Shown here one piece after another: positions 6,812 to 14,908 of a stretch of DNA of 38,507 nt (position 1 is its first letter; each line of letters begins with the position of its first letter). Source of the DNA: Bacteroidales bacterium (GTDB lineage: Bacteria > Bacteroidota > Bacteroidia > Bacteroidales > F082); the NCBI GenBank assembly GCA_017530365.1, contig JAFXMK010000032.1, positions 1 to 38,507 of the forward strand, read 5' to 3'. A model generated the notes under the pieces. That model saw only the letters and a program-made list of their open reading frames with translations, had not been told where the DNA came from and did no database searches. The translations under genes and the position numbers were made by a program.

Positions 6812-7291
6812 ATGAAAACGAGCATCAAAACATTCATCATAGTCTTCGCCATGGCCATGCTTCCCGCCTGTAGTGTCCAGAAAAGGGCAGATAGGCACAT
6901 CCGGCGTGCTGTGGAACTGTGTCCGGACCTGGTGCAGATGAAAGCGCACCCGATCGACACGTTCCTCAGCGTGCCAGGATACACCGATATCGCCAGGGTA
7001 CCCATCGACAAGGTCTTTGAAGACGATGCCATTTTCGTCGGTACCGAGCACGGCATGATCACGCTGTCCATGGACAAGACCGACAGCACCTTGACCGTGG
7101 CTTTTTCCGCTGCGCCTTCAGAGATCCGCTATCGGGACACGGTAAACTACAGCCAGGTTGTCCTGGCTAAGGAGCAGAAACAGGCCAAAGAATGGTCGTT
7201 CAAGAACTGGCTGGCCACGTTGGTATGCGGCCTGTGCATAGGCGCGGCATTTATCCTGTGGCTGTTACGAGAAAAACAAGAAAACAAATAA
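6812..7291 (+). CDS. Unimolecular-spanin-like lipoprotein
   Basis: The ATG at 6812 gives 159 residues with a lipoprotein signal: MKTSIKTFIIVFAMAMLPAC, so Cys20 is lipidated. A periplasmic domain of about 110 residues follows, then one membrane helix near residues 136-152 (NWLATLVCGLCIGAAF) and a basic end (REKQENK). A lipid anchor at one end and a membrane helix at the other is the layout of u-spanins, which fuse inner and outer membranes in the last step of lysis (known from phage T1). An upstream ATG at 6791 gives a poor N-terminus. The alternative is a plain structural lipoprotein. It follows the muralytic genes, fitting a lysis role. Confidence 0.6.
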   Translation: MKTSIKTFIIVFAMAMLPACSVQKRADRHIRRAVELCPDLVQMKAHPIDTFLSVPGYTDIARVPIDKVFEDDAIFVGTEHGMITLSMDKTDSTLTVAFSAAPSEIRYRDTVNYSQVVLAKEQKQAKEWSFKNWLATLVCGLCIGAAFILWLLREKQENK

Positions 7292-7302
7292 AACCCAAAG
7301 AC

Positions 7303-7575
7303 ATGTACTTCATCAATTATTCAGAATTGGCCGGCTTGACAAATGCAGGCTTCAATAAAACCGAGATAAAAGTTTCCGTCAGCGGAACCACCAAAACCAC
7401 GACTGTTTACGGCGGCAAAGCCAACGTCACGGATCCAGCCACGGCGGACAGCCGCACCGACTGGGAAATCATGAGAAGCGTCATCGTCGAAGACGGAGAC
7501 ACCACCAACGTCACCACGGCTTGGAGTAGGGGATCCTGGAACGACCGTGAAAGTCTAATCTACAAATACCTTTGA
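7303..7575 (+). CDS. Small hypothetical virion-region protein
   Basis: The 90-residue product from ATG 7303 is Thr/Ser-rich, beta-prone and soluble, with tandem KTTTVYGG and WSRGSWNDRES segments. An upstream start at 7192 overlaps the previous gene and is rejected. It lies 3 bases before the receptor-binding protein gene, so it may be an adaptor or chaperone for that protein, but the family is not recognised. Confidence 0.55.
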   Translation: MYFINYSELAGLTNAGFNKTEIKVSVSGTTKTTTVYGGKANVTDPATADSRTDWEIMRSVIVEDGDTTNVTTAWSRGSWNDRESLIYKYL

Positions 7576-7578
7576 GCC

Positions 7579-10527
7579 ATGACCGGAATAATGTTTGACA
7601 AAATGATGAGGAAACTCCGCCAGGGAGGCAATGAGATCACGACCGAGGACCAGAGCAATCTCACAAACGAGCAGCGGATCCAGGCCCTGGCCAACATCAG
7701 CGACCAGACCGCCAACGCCAACACCGGAAAAATGGGTTACAAGGTGCTCCTTCCAGGAAAGAGCTTCGCCGAACAGGTGACGGAGGCGAACACCATTTAC
7801 GAGATCAGAGACGTGTTTGATTTAAATGAAACAACTATTTCAACACCCATTTTACTACCAGAAGGTTGCACGTTGAAGTTCAACGGAGGAATGCTGAAGA
7901 ATTGCACTCTTGTCGGTCAGAACTCGACTATAGAAGCTGACGGAAAGATATTTGACAATGTTTCCGTAACAGGCTCATGGGCTTGCGTTGGAAAGATAGC
8001 ATGGTGGGCTATTGGATCTAAATTCAACACATCCACCAACTTGCCTATTGACAATGATGAGACGACTGCAATTCAGCTTGCATTGGACTCTTCTTTCAAG
8101 GAATTGGTGTTTGATCCAGTACCCTATTGCATTACAAGCACATTGATACTTAGAAACGCAAAGAACCTAAGGCTTAGTGGCGTGCCAAACACAACAATTG
8201 CATCTTCTGGTAACACAAAAAAGGCGAATGCAACATATATTTATACAAGAAGCAATATAGATGTGTTGAATGTTAGTGTTTACATCTCAGACCCGTTACA
8301 GAAGATAGTCATTGAAGGGGGTGCCTTTGACGCAAGTCTTTGCTCCACATTCACAGGTAACCTGATACATGTTAGCACTGGGAATGGACAAAAGGTATGG
8401 GGGATGGAAATCAACACAACACTATTTGGAAAGAACAACGGTGTAGGAACAATACCTGGAGGATATGGCATAATGATTGGCGACACCACAGGGACAAGTG
8501 CAGCTGGATATGCAACCATGATAAGGATAAATTCGCATTTCCAATATTTGAATACTGCCGTTTACATACTGTCTAACTCATCTACTGGTGGATGGGTTAC
8601 TGATGTGGTGGTTGACGGAGAGTGTTCAAGTTGCGCAAAGGCTGTTTATACCAATGCAGGCAATACCGATGTAAGACTTTCGATACAAACAGCAGCATTC
8701 TTTGACATAGATACCAAAGATACCAATGCTGCAATCACTTTTGATGGGACAAGAAGTTCACAATTGGCGTTTTCGGTTTCATCGTGGGTATGGGATTTGG
8801 GAGCTAATCCTAGCGGTACTACAAGATATTCTAATGCAAAATCTCTGGAGATTCTTGGAAATGCAAGGGTTGAGATATATGGGAGTTTTGCAGTCCAAGC
8901 GGCTCTTCAAGGAAATTCTTTTATAAATAAAATAATTGGTTCCGTAAACAATATATACGGAAGAGTCGGTAATTTGCCAAGAAGCATTCAATTCCCATAT
9001 AAGTTACAGAATTTTGTCCCAAATGCTTTGAATGACATATTGCTTGGATGCGACTTGACTGGTCATGTGACTACTACTGCAAAGCTCATGCGATATAATA
9101 ACGGTGAGTATTCCGAGGATGCCAACTTGGAAACTCCTAATACAGTAGCCAATTTATATCGTGACAATTCAGATATTTATTACCTTAGAGTAGGAAGTGG
9201 ACCATCTATGGGTGAAAAAGATTATTTCCAACTCGACTTGGAGTTTGATAGCAATTCATACCATCGGATAGCTTCATTTTTCCTGTTCTTCAGGAAATAT
9301 TCGGCAACAGAAACAATTAACAACCAGCCGAATAAAGTTGAGGCATACATTAATCCAGACAATGAAAATTACAAGATGTATGCAAGTAGTCCGGTGAATT
9401 ATTCTACTGAAGGCTTTTTTGGTGATTATATTGAATTTTCCACCGATTTATATTCTACAACGACTAAAAAGATTGCAATTAAGATATTTGCACCGAATGC
9501 ATCTCAAGTTAATCTATATAGATTATCCGCTTTTGCTTTCTTTAATAATACTAGTAGTAATGTTTACAATCTTCATAATCCTTACATATCAAGATGTGGT
9601 GGTGACATATATGGACCATTGAATATATATGGTACTGTAAATTTCGGAGATAATGCAAATGTAGGATTTTTGCCTTTTGGGAAAAGTGTTGTCATTTCAA
9701 ACAATTTGACATCGTTTGTTTCAAACATTAACTTGCTTCCAAATATTACTAAGGCAAGAGCCTTGCGTTTTACTCCTCCTACTACAAGCGGAAGGTTCCA
9801 GTACTCATATCTTGTCGCTATAGGAGGTTCAAAAAATAAAGCGACTTATTATGCATGGTCTGGGCTTTACATGATTATGTTCATGGGTGATGCAACAGGG
9901 ACTGACAATACAAATGTCAAGTTTATCGTCAGGAAAATCTACAGCAATTTCAATGCTTCTTTTGATTTGTATTACAAGGCATCGACAAATAATGTGATAT
10001 TTGATGTGAAAGTTGTAAACAATGATTCAATAACAAACACATTCGTATCCGTACTTAATCCAGACAAGTATCTTTCTGTTGCTAATGACAAGCAGTCGGG
10101 AAGCACACAAAGACCGTCATCTGATTCAAACTACATACTTATTGATGTCAAAGGAGACACTGCAAGCAGGCCTAATCAGAACTACATAGAGACTGGATTC
10201 CAGTATTTCGACACAGACTTGGGGAAGGTAATTGTCAATAATGGCTCTACATGGGTAAATCCAGACGGCTCACCTCTTGAAACCCACACCATTACAAACA
10301 CCCTCGCCTCTGTAACCAACAGCAACCCTGCCACTGAGATTGATGGCAACAAGACCTACATGGTGACCCTCACGCCTGGAATGGACTATGTTATCCAGTC
10401 CGTGACGGTGACCATGGGCGGCACAGACGTCACTTCGTTTGTCTATAACCCGACGACCCATGTGATCTATATCGCTTCCGTTACCGGAGACATCGTCATC
10501 ACAGCCACTGCAGGAACACCCAATTAG
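7579..10527 (+). CDS. Receptor-binding (tailspike/fibre-like) protein
   Basis: The 982-residue product has an N-terminal attachment region with the pattern NTGKMGYKVL, NTIYEIRDVFDL and LPEGCTLKFNGG, which I know from receptor-binding proteins of Bacteroides phages. A beta-helix-like middle follows (about 80-700), then a segment with ASRP and a YFDTDLGKVIVNN pattern common at fibre ends, and an Ig-like C-terminal domain (TLTPGMDYVIQSVTVTMGG). The gene's ends are GC-rich like the other phage genes, while its centre (about 7,810-10,250) is clearly AT-rich, so the binding core was probably acquired by exchange. It likely recognises a surface glycan or capsule. No depolymerase active site can be shown. 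Confidence 0.75.
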   Translation: MTGIMFDKMMRKLRQGGNEITTEDQSNLTNEQRIQALANISDQTANANTGKMGYKVLLPGKSFAEQVTEANTIYEIRDVFDLNETTISTPILLPEGCTLKFNGGMLKNCTLVGQNSTIEADGKIFDNVSVTGSWACVGKIAWWAIGSKFNTSTNLPIDNDETTAIQLALDSSFKELVFDPVPYCITSTLILRNAKNLRLSGVPNTTIASSGNTKKANATYIYTRSNIDVLNVSVYISDPLQKIVIEGGAFDASLCSTFTGNLIHVSTGNGQKVWGMEINTTLFGKNNGVGTIPGGYGIMIGDTTGTSAAGYATMIRINSHFQYLNTAVYILSNSSTGGWVTDVVVDGECSSCAKAVYTNAGNTDVRLSIQTAAFFDIDTKDTNAAITFDGTRSSQLAFSVSSWVWDLGANPSGTTRYSNAKSLEILGNARVEIYGSFAVQAALQGNSFINKIIGSVNNIYGRVGNLPRSIQFPYKLQNFVPNALNDILLGCDLTGHVTTTAKLMRYNNGEYSEDANLETPNTVANLYRDNSDIYYLRVGSGPSMGEKDYFQLDLEFDSNSYHRIASFFLFFRKYSATETINNQPNKVEAYINPDNENYKMYASSPVNYSTEGFFGDYIEFSTDLYSTTTKKIAIKIFAPNASQVNLYRLSAFAFFNNTSSNVYNLHNPYISRCGGDIYGPLNIYGTVNFGDNANVGFLPFGKSVVISNNLTSFVSNINLLPNITKARALRFTPPTTSGRFQYSYLVAIGGSKNKATYYAWSGLYMIMFMGDATGTDNTNVKFIVRKIYSNFNASFDLYYKASTNNVIFDVKVVNNDSITNTFVSVLNPDKYLSVANDKQSGSTQRPSSDSNYILIDVKGDTASRPNQNYIETGFQYFDTDLGKVIVNNGSTWVNPDGSPLETHTITNTLASVTNSNPATEIDGNKTYMVTLTPGMDYVIQSVTVTMGGTDVTSFVYNPTTHVIYIASVTGDIVITATAGTPN

Positions 10528-10544
10528 AAATTGGGTGCTTTTTT
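10517..10544 (+). terminator. Intrinsic terminator of the phage late operon
   Basis: The 8-bp stem cacccaat/attgggtg (10517-10524 with 10530-10537) is followed by CTTTTTT. The stop codon of the receptor-binding gene (10525-10527) and, on the other strand, the stop of the integrase gene (10524-10526) both lie inside the hairpin, so one element ends two convergent genes. Confidence 0.85.
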
Positions 10545-11657
10545 CGATATCGTATCGACCAAAAGAGGATCAGCATGATTGGCGTAACGGGTGGTCATCG
10601 AAAGGTCGTGGTGATCGGCATGCTGCATCACCGTCAGTGGGTCGATGCCCGCCTTGATCATTTCATTGATGCCGGTGTCTCGGAGACTGTAAAGCTGCAT
10701 TTCCGGAGGCAATCCCAAGGCTTCACGCATACTGAGCCAGTCCTTATCGAAACGAGAATGGTTCATGGCCTTTTTGCCAGGCGCATAGTCTTTGCTTGAG
10801 ATGAGATAATAATCGGGTGAAGCATTTACGATCCATCCGGCTACAAGTTCCTCAAGTTCCGGGTTCATTGTTGCCACTCGTGGATAGTGTGTCTTTGAGA
10901 TCTCTGACCGGATGTAGATGTAGTGTTCTTTAAGGAACACGTCGCTGACCTTCAGGCCGCGGATCTCCTTCGGACGGATAAGGGAGGAATATACAAGTTG
11001 GCTCACAATCAGCAGGCCAGGATTTTGAGCCTTACAGTACGCGGCAATTTTCTTGCGGTAAACGGCCGGTATCGGCACGCGTTGTTTCTCGGACTCACGC
11101 TTTGTTTTGATTCCCGCAAAAGGGTTTTCCTTGCAGTAACACTTGCCAATCGCCCAAGAGAACAAGGCTCTCGCCGCCTTCAGCTGGTTGTTCCAGGACC
11201 GTCCAGTCAGGCCACGATCTTTGAAACAGTGGTCGAGGTATCTAACTGCCAACACCTTATTAAATAAATAAGCCTGACAGTTTGGGACATTTTCATCCAA
11301 CCACTTTTCGAAGCCTCTGCAAAACGACCGGTATGACCGCATCGTGTCCGGACGAAGTTCCGCTGACTTTTCATCCAGGTAGTCTTTTATCACTATTGAT
11401 AGGGGAGTGTAGAGCCTGGTATTGTTGAACTCACCGATCGGGTTCCAACCGCCTGCCAGTTTGGCGTTGATTGTGCATACAATGCGGTTACAGTGTTCCT
11501 TGAAATCCGATATCCTGGTGTAATGTCTTCGCAGGGTGTTAAGGTGTTGCCGGTACCGCTTCATCTTTCCGGTGGCCGGATCGATAACCTGGTACTCAAG
11601 GTACCAGCCATGACTGTTCTTTTTTATGAGAGCAGGAAGGTAGTCAGTTGCAAGCAT
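10524..11657 (-). CDS. Tyrosine recombinase (phage integrase)
   Basis: The 377-residue product has an N-terminal arm-binding and core-binding region (about 1-170) and a catalytic domain with the tyrosine-recombinase residues: Arg228 (LIRPKEIRGL), Lys255, Arg326 (YSLRDTG), His349 and the nucleophile Tyr358 (TTRYANH). The usual His three residues before the second Arg is replaced by Tyr323. I choose Met at 11657, directly after an A-rich leader; an upstream Met at 11702 adds 15 basic residues and is less likely. It is the only leftward gene of the phage, next to the end repeats and tRNA-like fragment, and is transcribed away from the chromosome boundary. It would catalyse integration and, with helper proteins, excision. 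Confidence 0.92.
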   Translation of the reverse strand: MLATDYLPALIKKNSHGWYLEYQVIDPATGKMKRYRQHLNTLRRHYTRISDFKEHCNRIVCTINAKLAGGWNPIGEFNNTRLYTPLSIVIKDYLDEKSAELRPDTMRSYRSFCRGFEKWLDENVPNCQAYLFNKVLAVRYLDHCFKDRGLTGRSWNNQLKAARALFSWAIGKCYCKENPFAGIKTKRESEKQRVPIPAVYRKKIAAYCKAQNPGLLIVSQLVYSSLIRPKEIRGLKVSDVFLKEHYIYIRSEISKTHYPRVATMNPELEELVAGWIVNASPDYYLISSKDYAPGKKAMNHSRFDKDWLSMREALGLPPEMQLYSLRDTGINEMIKAGIDPLTVMQHADHHDLSMTTRYANHADPLLVDTISKKAPNF

Positions 11658-11712
11658 TTTTTTTCTTTTCGCAATCCGGATCCGGGCGAAAAGAATTGCC
11701 AATCTCTAAAAA

Positions 11713-11757
11713 TTTTGTGCAGTTTTTTGTGCAGTTTTTTGTGCAGTTTTTGTGCAG
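11713..11757. repeat. Four tandem GTGCAG-T repeats near the attachment end
   Basis: GTGCAG occurs at 11717, 11729, 11741 and 11752, each separated by a T-run of five or six, giving a 12/12/11-base period. The block lies between the integrase start and the tRNA-like end. Such regularly spaced direct repeats are typical of arm-type binding sites of an integrase; this assignment is inference. Confidence 0.7.
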
Positions 11758-11767
11758 ATTAAACCAG

Positions 11768-11793
11768 AAAACCAGCCCTAAAAGGCTGGTTTT
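11768..11793 (-). terminator. Hairpin terminator inside the phage end
   Basis: Bases 11768-11777 (aaaaccagcc) pair with 11784-11793 (ggctggtttt) around a 6-base loop; on the minus strand the stem is followed by a T-rich run. It lies just beyond the tRNA-like fragment, where a tRNA gene's own terminator would be, and would stop reading from the interrupted host gene into the integrase. Confidence 0.6.
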
Positions 11794-11802
11794 CAGCGCA
11801 TG

Positions 11803-11830
11803 TGACCCGGCTGGGGCTCGAACCCAGGAT
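11803..11830 (-). other. 3' tRNA fragment / candidate attachment core
   Basis: On the minus strand this reads as the T-arm (CTGGG-TTCGAGC-CCCAG) and the 3' acceptor strand (CCGGGTC then A) of a tRNA. The 5' partner GACCCGG is not found at the right distance upstream; the sequence there is a protein-coding frame. So this is a fragment and not a functional tRNA. It marks the end of the prophage and is the probable crossover site of the integrase. The isotype cannot be told. Confidence 0.55.
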
Positions 11831-13184
11831 GCACGCCCTCGAAGGCTTGTTCGAATCCCGTCCAATGGTCTTCGCCCTCAAACAGGGCTTTTTCCAAGTC
11901 CTTGAACCCCATGGGGTTGTTACGGTCACGGGAATACACTTCAAAGCATCGGATGATATGGCACTTCTGAAGGTATTCGTCTTTGAGTCGGTCGCCGGTT
12001 TGTTTTTGGAGGGTCTAGATTTGGGTTTGAAGGTCGCTCTGTTCCTGTTGTTGCTGCTCGTTGCGTTTCTTGAGTTCCAACAGGTTGGCGTTGATTTCGG
12101 CTTCGATGCGTTTCTTTTTCAAGGCATTGAAGACCAAACCAGTGATGATGGCCAGGGCGATCATTAAGACGACGATGAGCACGATGATGAGCCGTTGTCG
12201 CGAGAGCATCTGACGGTTGTGCTGGTTGGCTTGGGTCTCGAAGTCGTATTTCTTTTGGATCTCGAGCACGGAGCTCTGGGTTTGGTCGGAGAGGATGTCG
12301 GGGGCGACTTCTTCGTGTTTTTTCTCCAGGTCGAACGCGGTGGCGTAATCACCGTTGGCCAGGGCATCTTTGATCAGGAAGGCATAGACGGCGGCCATGG
12401 TCTCGGGGCGGCATTCCGTCAGTTCCATGGCGTTGAGCATCGCAGTTTTATAGTATTCGAGGGAGTCGCGTTCGTCCAAGGCAAGATACACTTTGGCGAG
12501 GTTCATCAGGGCGATGGGACGGCGCTTGACATCCACCAAAGGCAAGGTTTTCCGAAGACAGTCTTTGGCCGCGTCGAAGTTGTCGGTAAGCTGGTAAGCC
12601 ACGGAGTAGTTGTTCCAAACGGAGGCTTCCGTGACGGGGTCATGGGAGGTCTGGGCGAGCTGTAAGGCTTGTTCCAGATAGATCAAGGCGCTGTCATACG
12701 CATCGATGACGATGTTCATCATGGCTACGGCGTTGAGGCACTTGGCCTTGCGGGAGAGGCTGTCGCCCCAAAGCTCGGCAGCCGCTTTGTAGTTGACGAT
12801 GGCCTCGTCTTCATGGCCGCTGTTGTTGAGGAGGTCACCTATGTAATATTGGGCGAAGGCGGCGCTGACCGAATCGCCCGTCAAGCGACCATAGCGGTCG
12901 GCCTCTTGGTAACAGTTCATGGCGGCCTCGTATTCCTTTTTGGCTTGGCGTACCCGACCGCTGTAGAGGGCGGCTGGAGCGGCGTTCCGGTAATCCTTGG
13001 CGTGAAGGAAATAGTCGTACGCCTCGAAGATCTGGTCGTCGTTGCTGATGTCCTCGTCGGCACGGTAACGGTCGCGCACTTCGTTCACCACGGCCTCCAT
13101 ACGCTCCGTCTTGGCCTTCGAGCGGAAAGTGCAGGAGGGGAGCAGGAGGAGGACGATGCCGAAGATAAACAATGACCTAACCAT
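11820..13184 (-). pseudogene. TPR membrane regulator, cut at 3' end and with internal stop
   Basis: From Met at 13184 the product has a lipoprotein signal (Cys at LLLLPSC), about seven TPR-like helical repeats, a membrane helix (about 317-338 of the visible frame) and a Gln-rich coiled coil. This is the layout of Bacteroidota membrane-bound regulators that end in a LuxR-type HTH, as the gene at 15979 does. A TAG stops the frame at 12015, but the same frame continues for about 65 codons with recognisable family sequence (MGFKDLEKALF, EQAFEGVHPGF) until it runs into the tRNA-like phage end near 11820. The HTH is missing. I infer that phage integration removed the 3' end and that the stop arose afterwards or is a base error. 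An upstream Met at 13226 is less likely. Confidence 0.75.
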
Positions 13185-13485
13185 ATTGATCTGTTTCTTT
13201 TTCGCAAAATTAGGAACTCTTTTCAAACAAAATACACTTGGTAGTGGGTGTTACAAACGATTCCAAAATGGTAGTTCTGATTATCAATGAATTAGGTTTT
13301 TTGATTACAAGTTTTTCTGCTTTACAATCCAAGTGGTTTTAATTCAGGAAGCATCGTTCCACCATTAAGGGCATGTTTCTAAAAAGTTGTAATGACAACA
13401 TATCAAATGGTTTAATAACAGATAGTTACTGGAAAAATATCTTGTAATGAAGACGAAACCCTTCACAAAGAACGTTTATCTGTTG

Positions 13486-13493
13486 TACTTTTG
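13486..13493 (+). promoter_or_regulatory. TAnnTTTG promoter for the lipoprotein pair
   Basis: TACTTTTG matches the Bacteroidota -7 box. It lies 27 bases before the start at 13521. The surrounding gap (13185-13520, about 336 bases) is AT-rich; apart from this box I see no further gene or clear structure in it. The promoter of the leftward TPR gene must also lie here but no exact box was found. Confidence 0.6.
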
Positions 13494-13520
13494 TATTGTG
13501 AAATTTCAAATCATCGAACC

Positions 13521-14171
13521 ATGAAAAGAATCTTGTTTTTGTTGACGGCTTTTGTAGCGGTCATCGGCTTTACGGGATGCCCGAACAAAGAGCCCGAGTA
13601 CATCGACCTCGGGACGATTCCGGAACAGTATCTTGCCACCGTGCCTTACGAGGACGGCCAGACCTTTTATCTCCAACATGAAAGCGACCGGGTGGTCATT
13701 CCTTTTAAGGTGATGCGCTACCGGGTGAAGGCACAAGGCAACAACGCTTGGGGTTTTGACGAACATTTGGAAAAAAGCAAACCCTCACCAACGGTGTATT
13801 TCGATTATGAAATCGACATCACTACCTGTAAGCCCGACTATCCGCTGTTTGACATCGACATCCGTTTTTCTAATGGCTACATGGCTGACAGTGTATATTA
13901 TGACTATCCGGCCCGGCACAAGTATGCCCAGCTGAGCTGCCATCAAATGTATGCCTCCATCCCTTTCATCGGCGAACCCACGGACCTGTTCAAGGTCCAT
14001 GAGACCTTCGAGGTCAACGGCCATGTCTATCACGATGTTTTCGAGTTCCCCAACGAGAACCAGGACCTGCAGGGCATCTATATCGAGAGGCTCTATTACA
14101 ATTATGAAAAGGGCGTGATTGCCATTGATATGTCGAACGGTGAAAAATATTTGCGTTATGAAGAAGAATAA
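13521..14171 (+). CDS. Lipoprotein, family unrecognised
   Basis: The 216-residue product has a lipoprotein signal ending GFTGC (Cys at about 19), followed by a beta-rich domain with many aromatic residues. Its C-terminal part (VNGHVYHDVFEF then LYYNYEKGVIAID) is paralleled by the next gene's VNGVVYNDVLHF and LYYAKHYGPIEYE, so the two are paralogues. The start codon is chosen because the signal peptide begins there; ten residues upstream are also open. It overlaps the next gene by 14 bases. It is probably an outer-membrane-tethered protein; the function is not known. Confidence 0.7.
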   Translation: MKRILFLLTAFVAVIGFTGCPNKEPEYIDLGTIPEQYLATVPYEDGQTFYLQHESDRVVIPFKVMRYRVKAQGNNAWGFDEHLEKSKPSPTVYFDYEIDITTCKPDYPLFDIDIRFSNGYMADSVYYDYPARHKYAQLSCHQMYASIPFIGEPTDLFKVHETFEVNGHVYHDVFEFPNENQDLQGIYIERLYYNYEKGVIAIDMSNGEKYLRYEEE

Positions 14172-14781
14172 GATTTGGATGGCCGTCGTGCTGCTGATGG
14201 CCCTCACTTCGTGTGTGAAACCGGAATACCACTATGTGGATGACCGCTTCAAGGAATGGTTTGTGGACCAGGACAAGTTGGCGTTCCACGTTCAAGACCA
14301 GAACGGCATCACCCAGGAGTTTGACTTTTCGGCTCCCCAAACCGATATGTTGGAAGGCAATGCGTATTTCTTGTTTGTGAAGACCGATGAAGACCTTTGT
14401 GAAAACATTTATCAGGAGGGTCGCGTCAGCTTTTATGAGGGTAGGGCTTGTAACTTGAGTGTCACCAACTATTATAGCAAAAGCATGCACTTCGCCCTTT
14501 ATTTCTATGATGTGAGGTTTGTGGTTGATGTGGATGAAGGGCTTTTTACCTGCACGACATGTAGCGATGAAAGGTTTATCGAGCGTCAATATTGTTGTTC
14601 GATGGAGATGCTCCGCAGCCACGAGGTGAACGGGGTGGTTTACAACGACGTATTGCACTTCAGGATTACCGACCAAGATGCCATCACCCGCAACACCTTC
14701 CCCACGGAGCTGTACTACGCCAAACATTATGGTCCCATCGAGTATGAACTGGGAGGTGAAGTGCGGTGTTTGAGACAATAA
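14158..14781 (+). CDS. Lipoprotein, paralogue of the preceding gene
   Basis: The ATG at 14158 lies inside the end of the previous gene and starts a lipoprotein signal (LLMALTSC). An earlier ATG at 14119 would add 13 residues of shadow sequence. The 207-residue product shares the VNG-V-YNDV and LYYAK motifs with its neighbour near the C-terminus and is also rich in Tyr and Phe. Two Cys pairs (TCTTC and YCCS, about residues 138-157) have no match in the neighbour. The pair likely forms a translationally coupled, duplicated unit. The function is unknown. Confidence 0.7.
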   Translation: MKKNKIWMAVVLLMALTSCVKPEYHYVDDRFKEWFVDQDKLAFHVQDQNGITQEFDFSAPQTDMLEGNAYFLFVKTDEDLCENIYQEGRVSFYEGRACNLSVTNYYSKSMHFALYFYDVRFVVDVDEGLFTCTTCSDERFIERQYCCSMEMLRSHEVNGVVYNDVLHFRITDQDAITRNTFPTELYYAKHYGPIEYELGGEVRCLRQ

Positions 14782-14895
14782 AATCTATACTTCATCCATT
14801 GGAAAAGTTCAGTAATTCAATGGATTAAGGATTAATTATCTCTAGATAAATCTGTATTAGCCTCTGAGGAATCGTTTTTTTGAGAAAAGATTCGA

Positions 14896-14903
14896 TACCT
14901 TTG
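14896..14903 (+). promoter_or_regulatory. TAnnTTTG promoter very close to the start codon
   Basis: TACCTTTG matches the -7 box and ends only 5 bases before the ATG at 14909. Transcription would start at or a few bases from the ATG, so the message may be leaderless or nearly so. Confidence 0.6.
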
Positions 14904-14908
14904 TTCCC

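Noticed and set aside
7579-10527. Target of a diversity-generating retroelement
   Set aside because: No reverse transcriptase gene or template repeat is visible in the window.
11713-11757. Repeats as a CRISPR array
   Set aside because: Units are 11-12 bases without spacers, and there is no cas gene in the window.
11803-11880. Complete tRNA gene
   Set aside because: Only the T-arm and the 3' acceptor strand are present; the 5' acceptor, D-arm and anticodon arm are not found, and the sequence there is a protein frame.
12015-12017. Programmed readthrough of the TAG
   Set aside because: The gene is also cut off at its 3' end, so a decayed pseudogene is the simpler reading.
14014-14778. 254-codon minus-strand frame opposite the second lipoprotein
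   Set aside because: The forward gene has a lipobox and a paralogue; the reverse frame has no start context.
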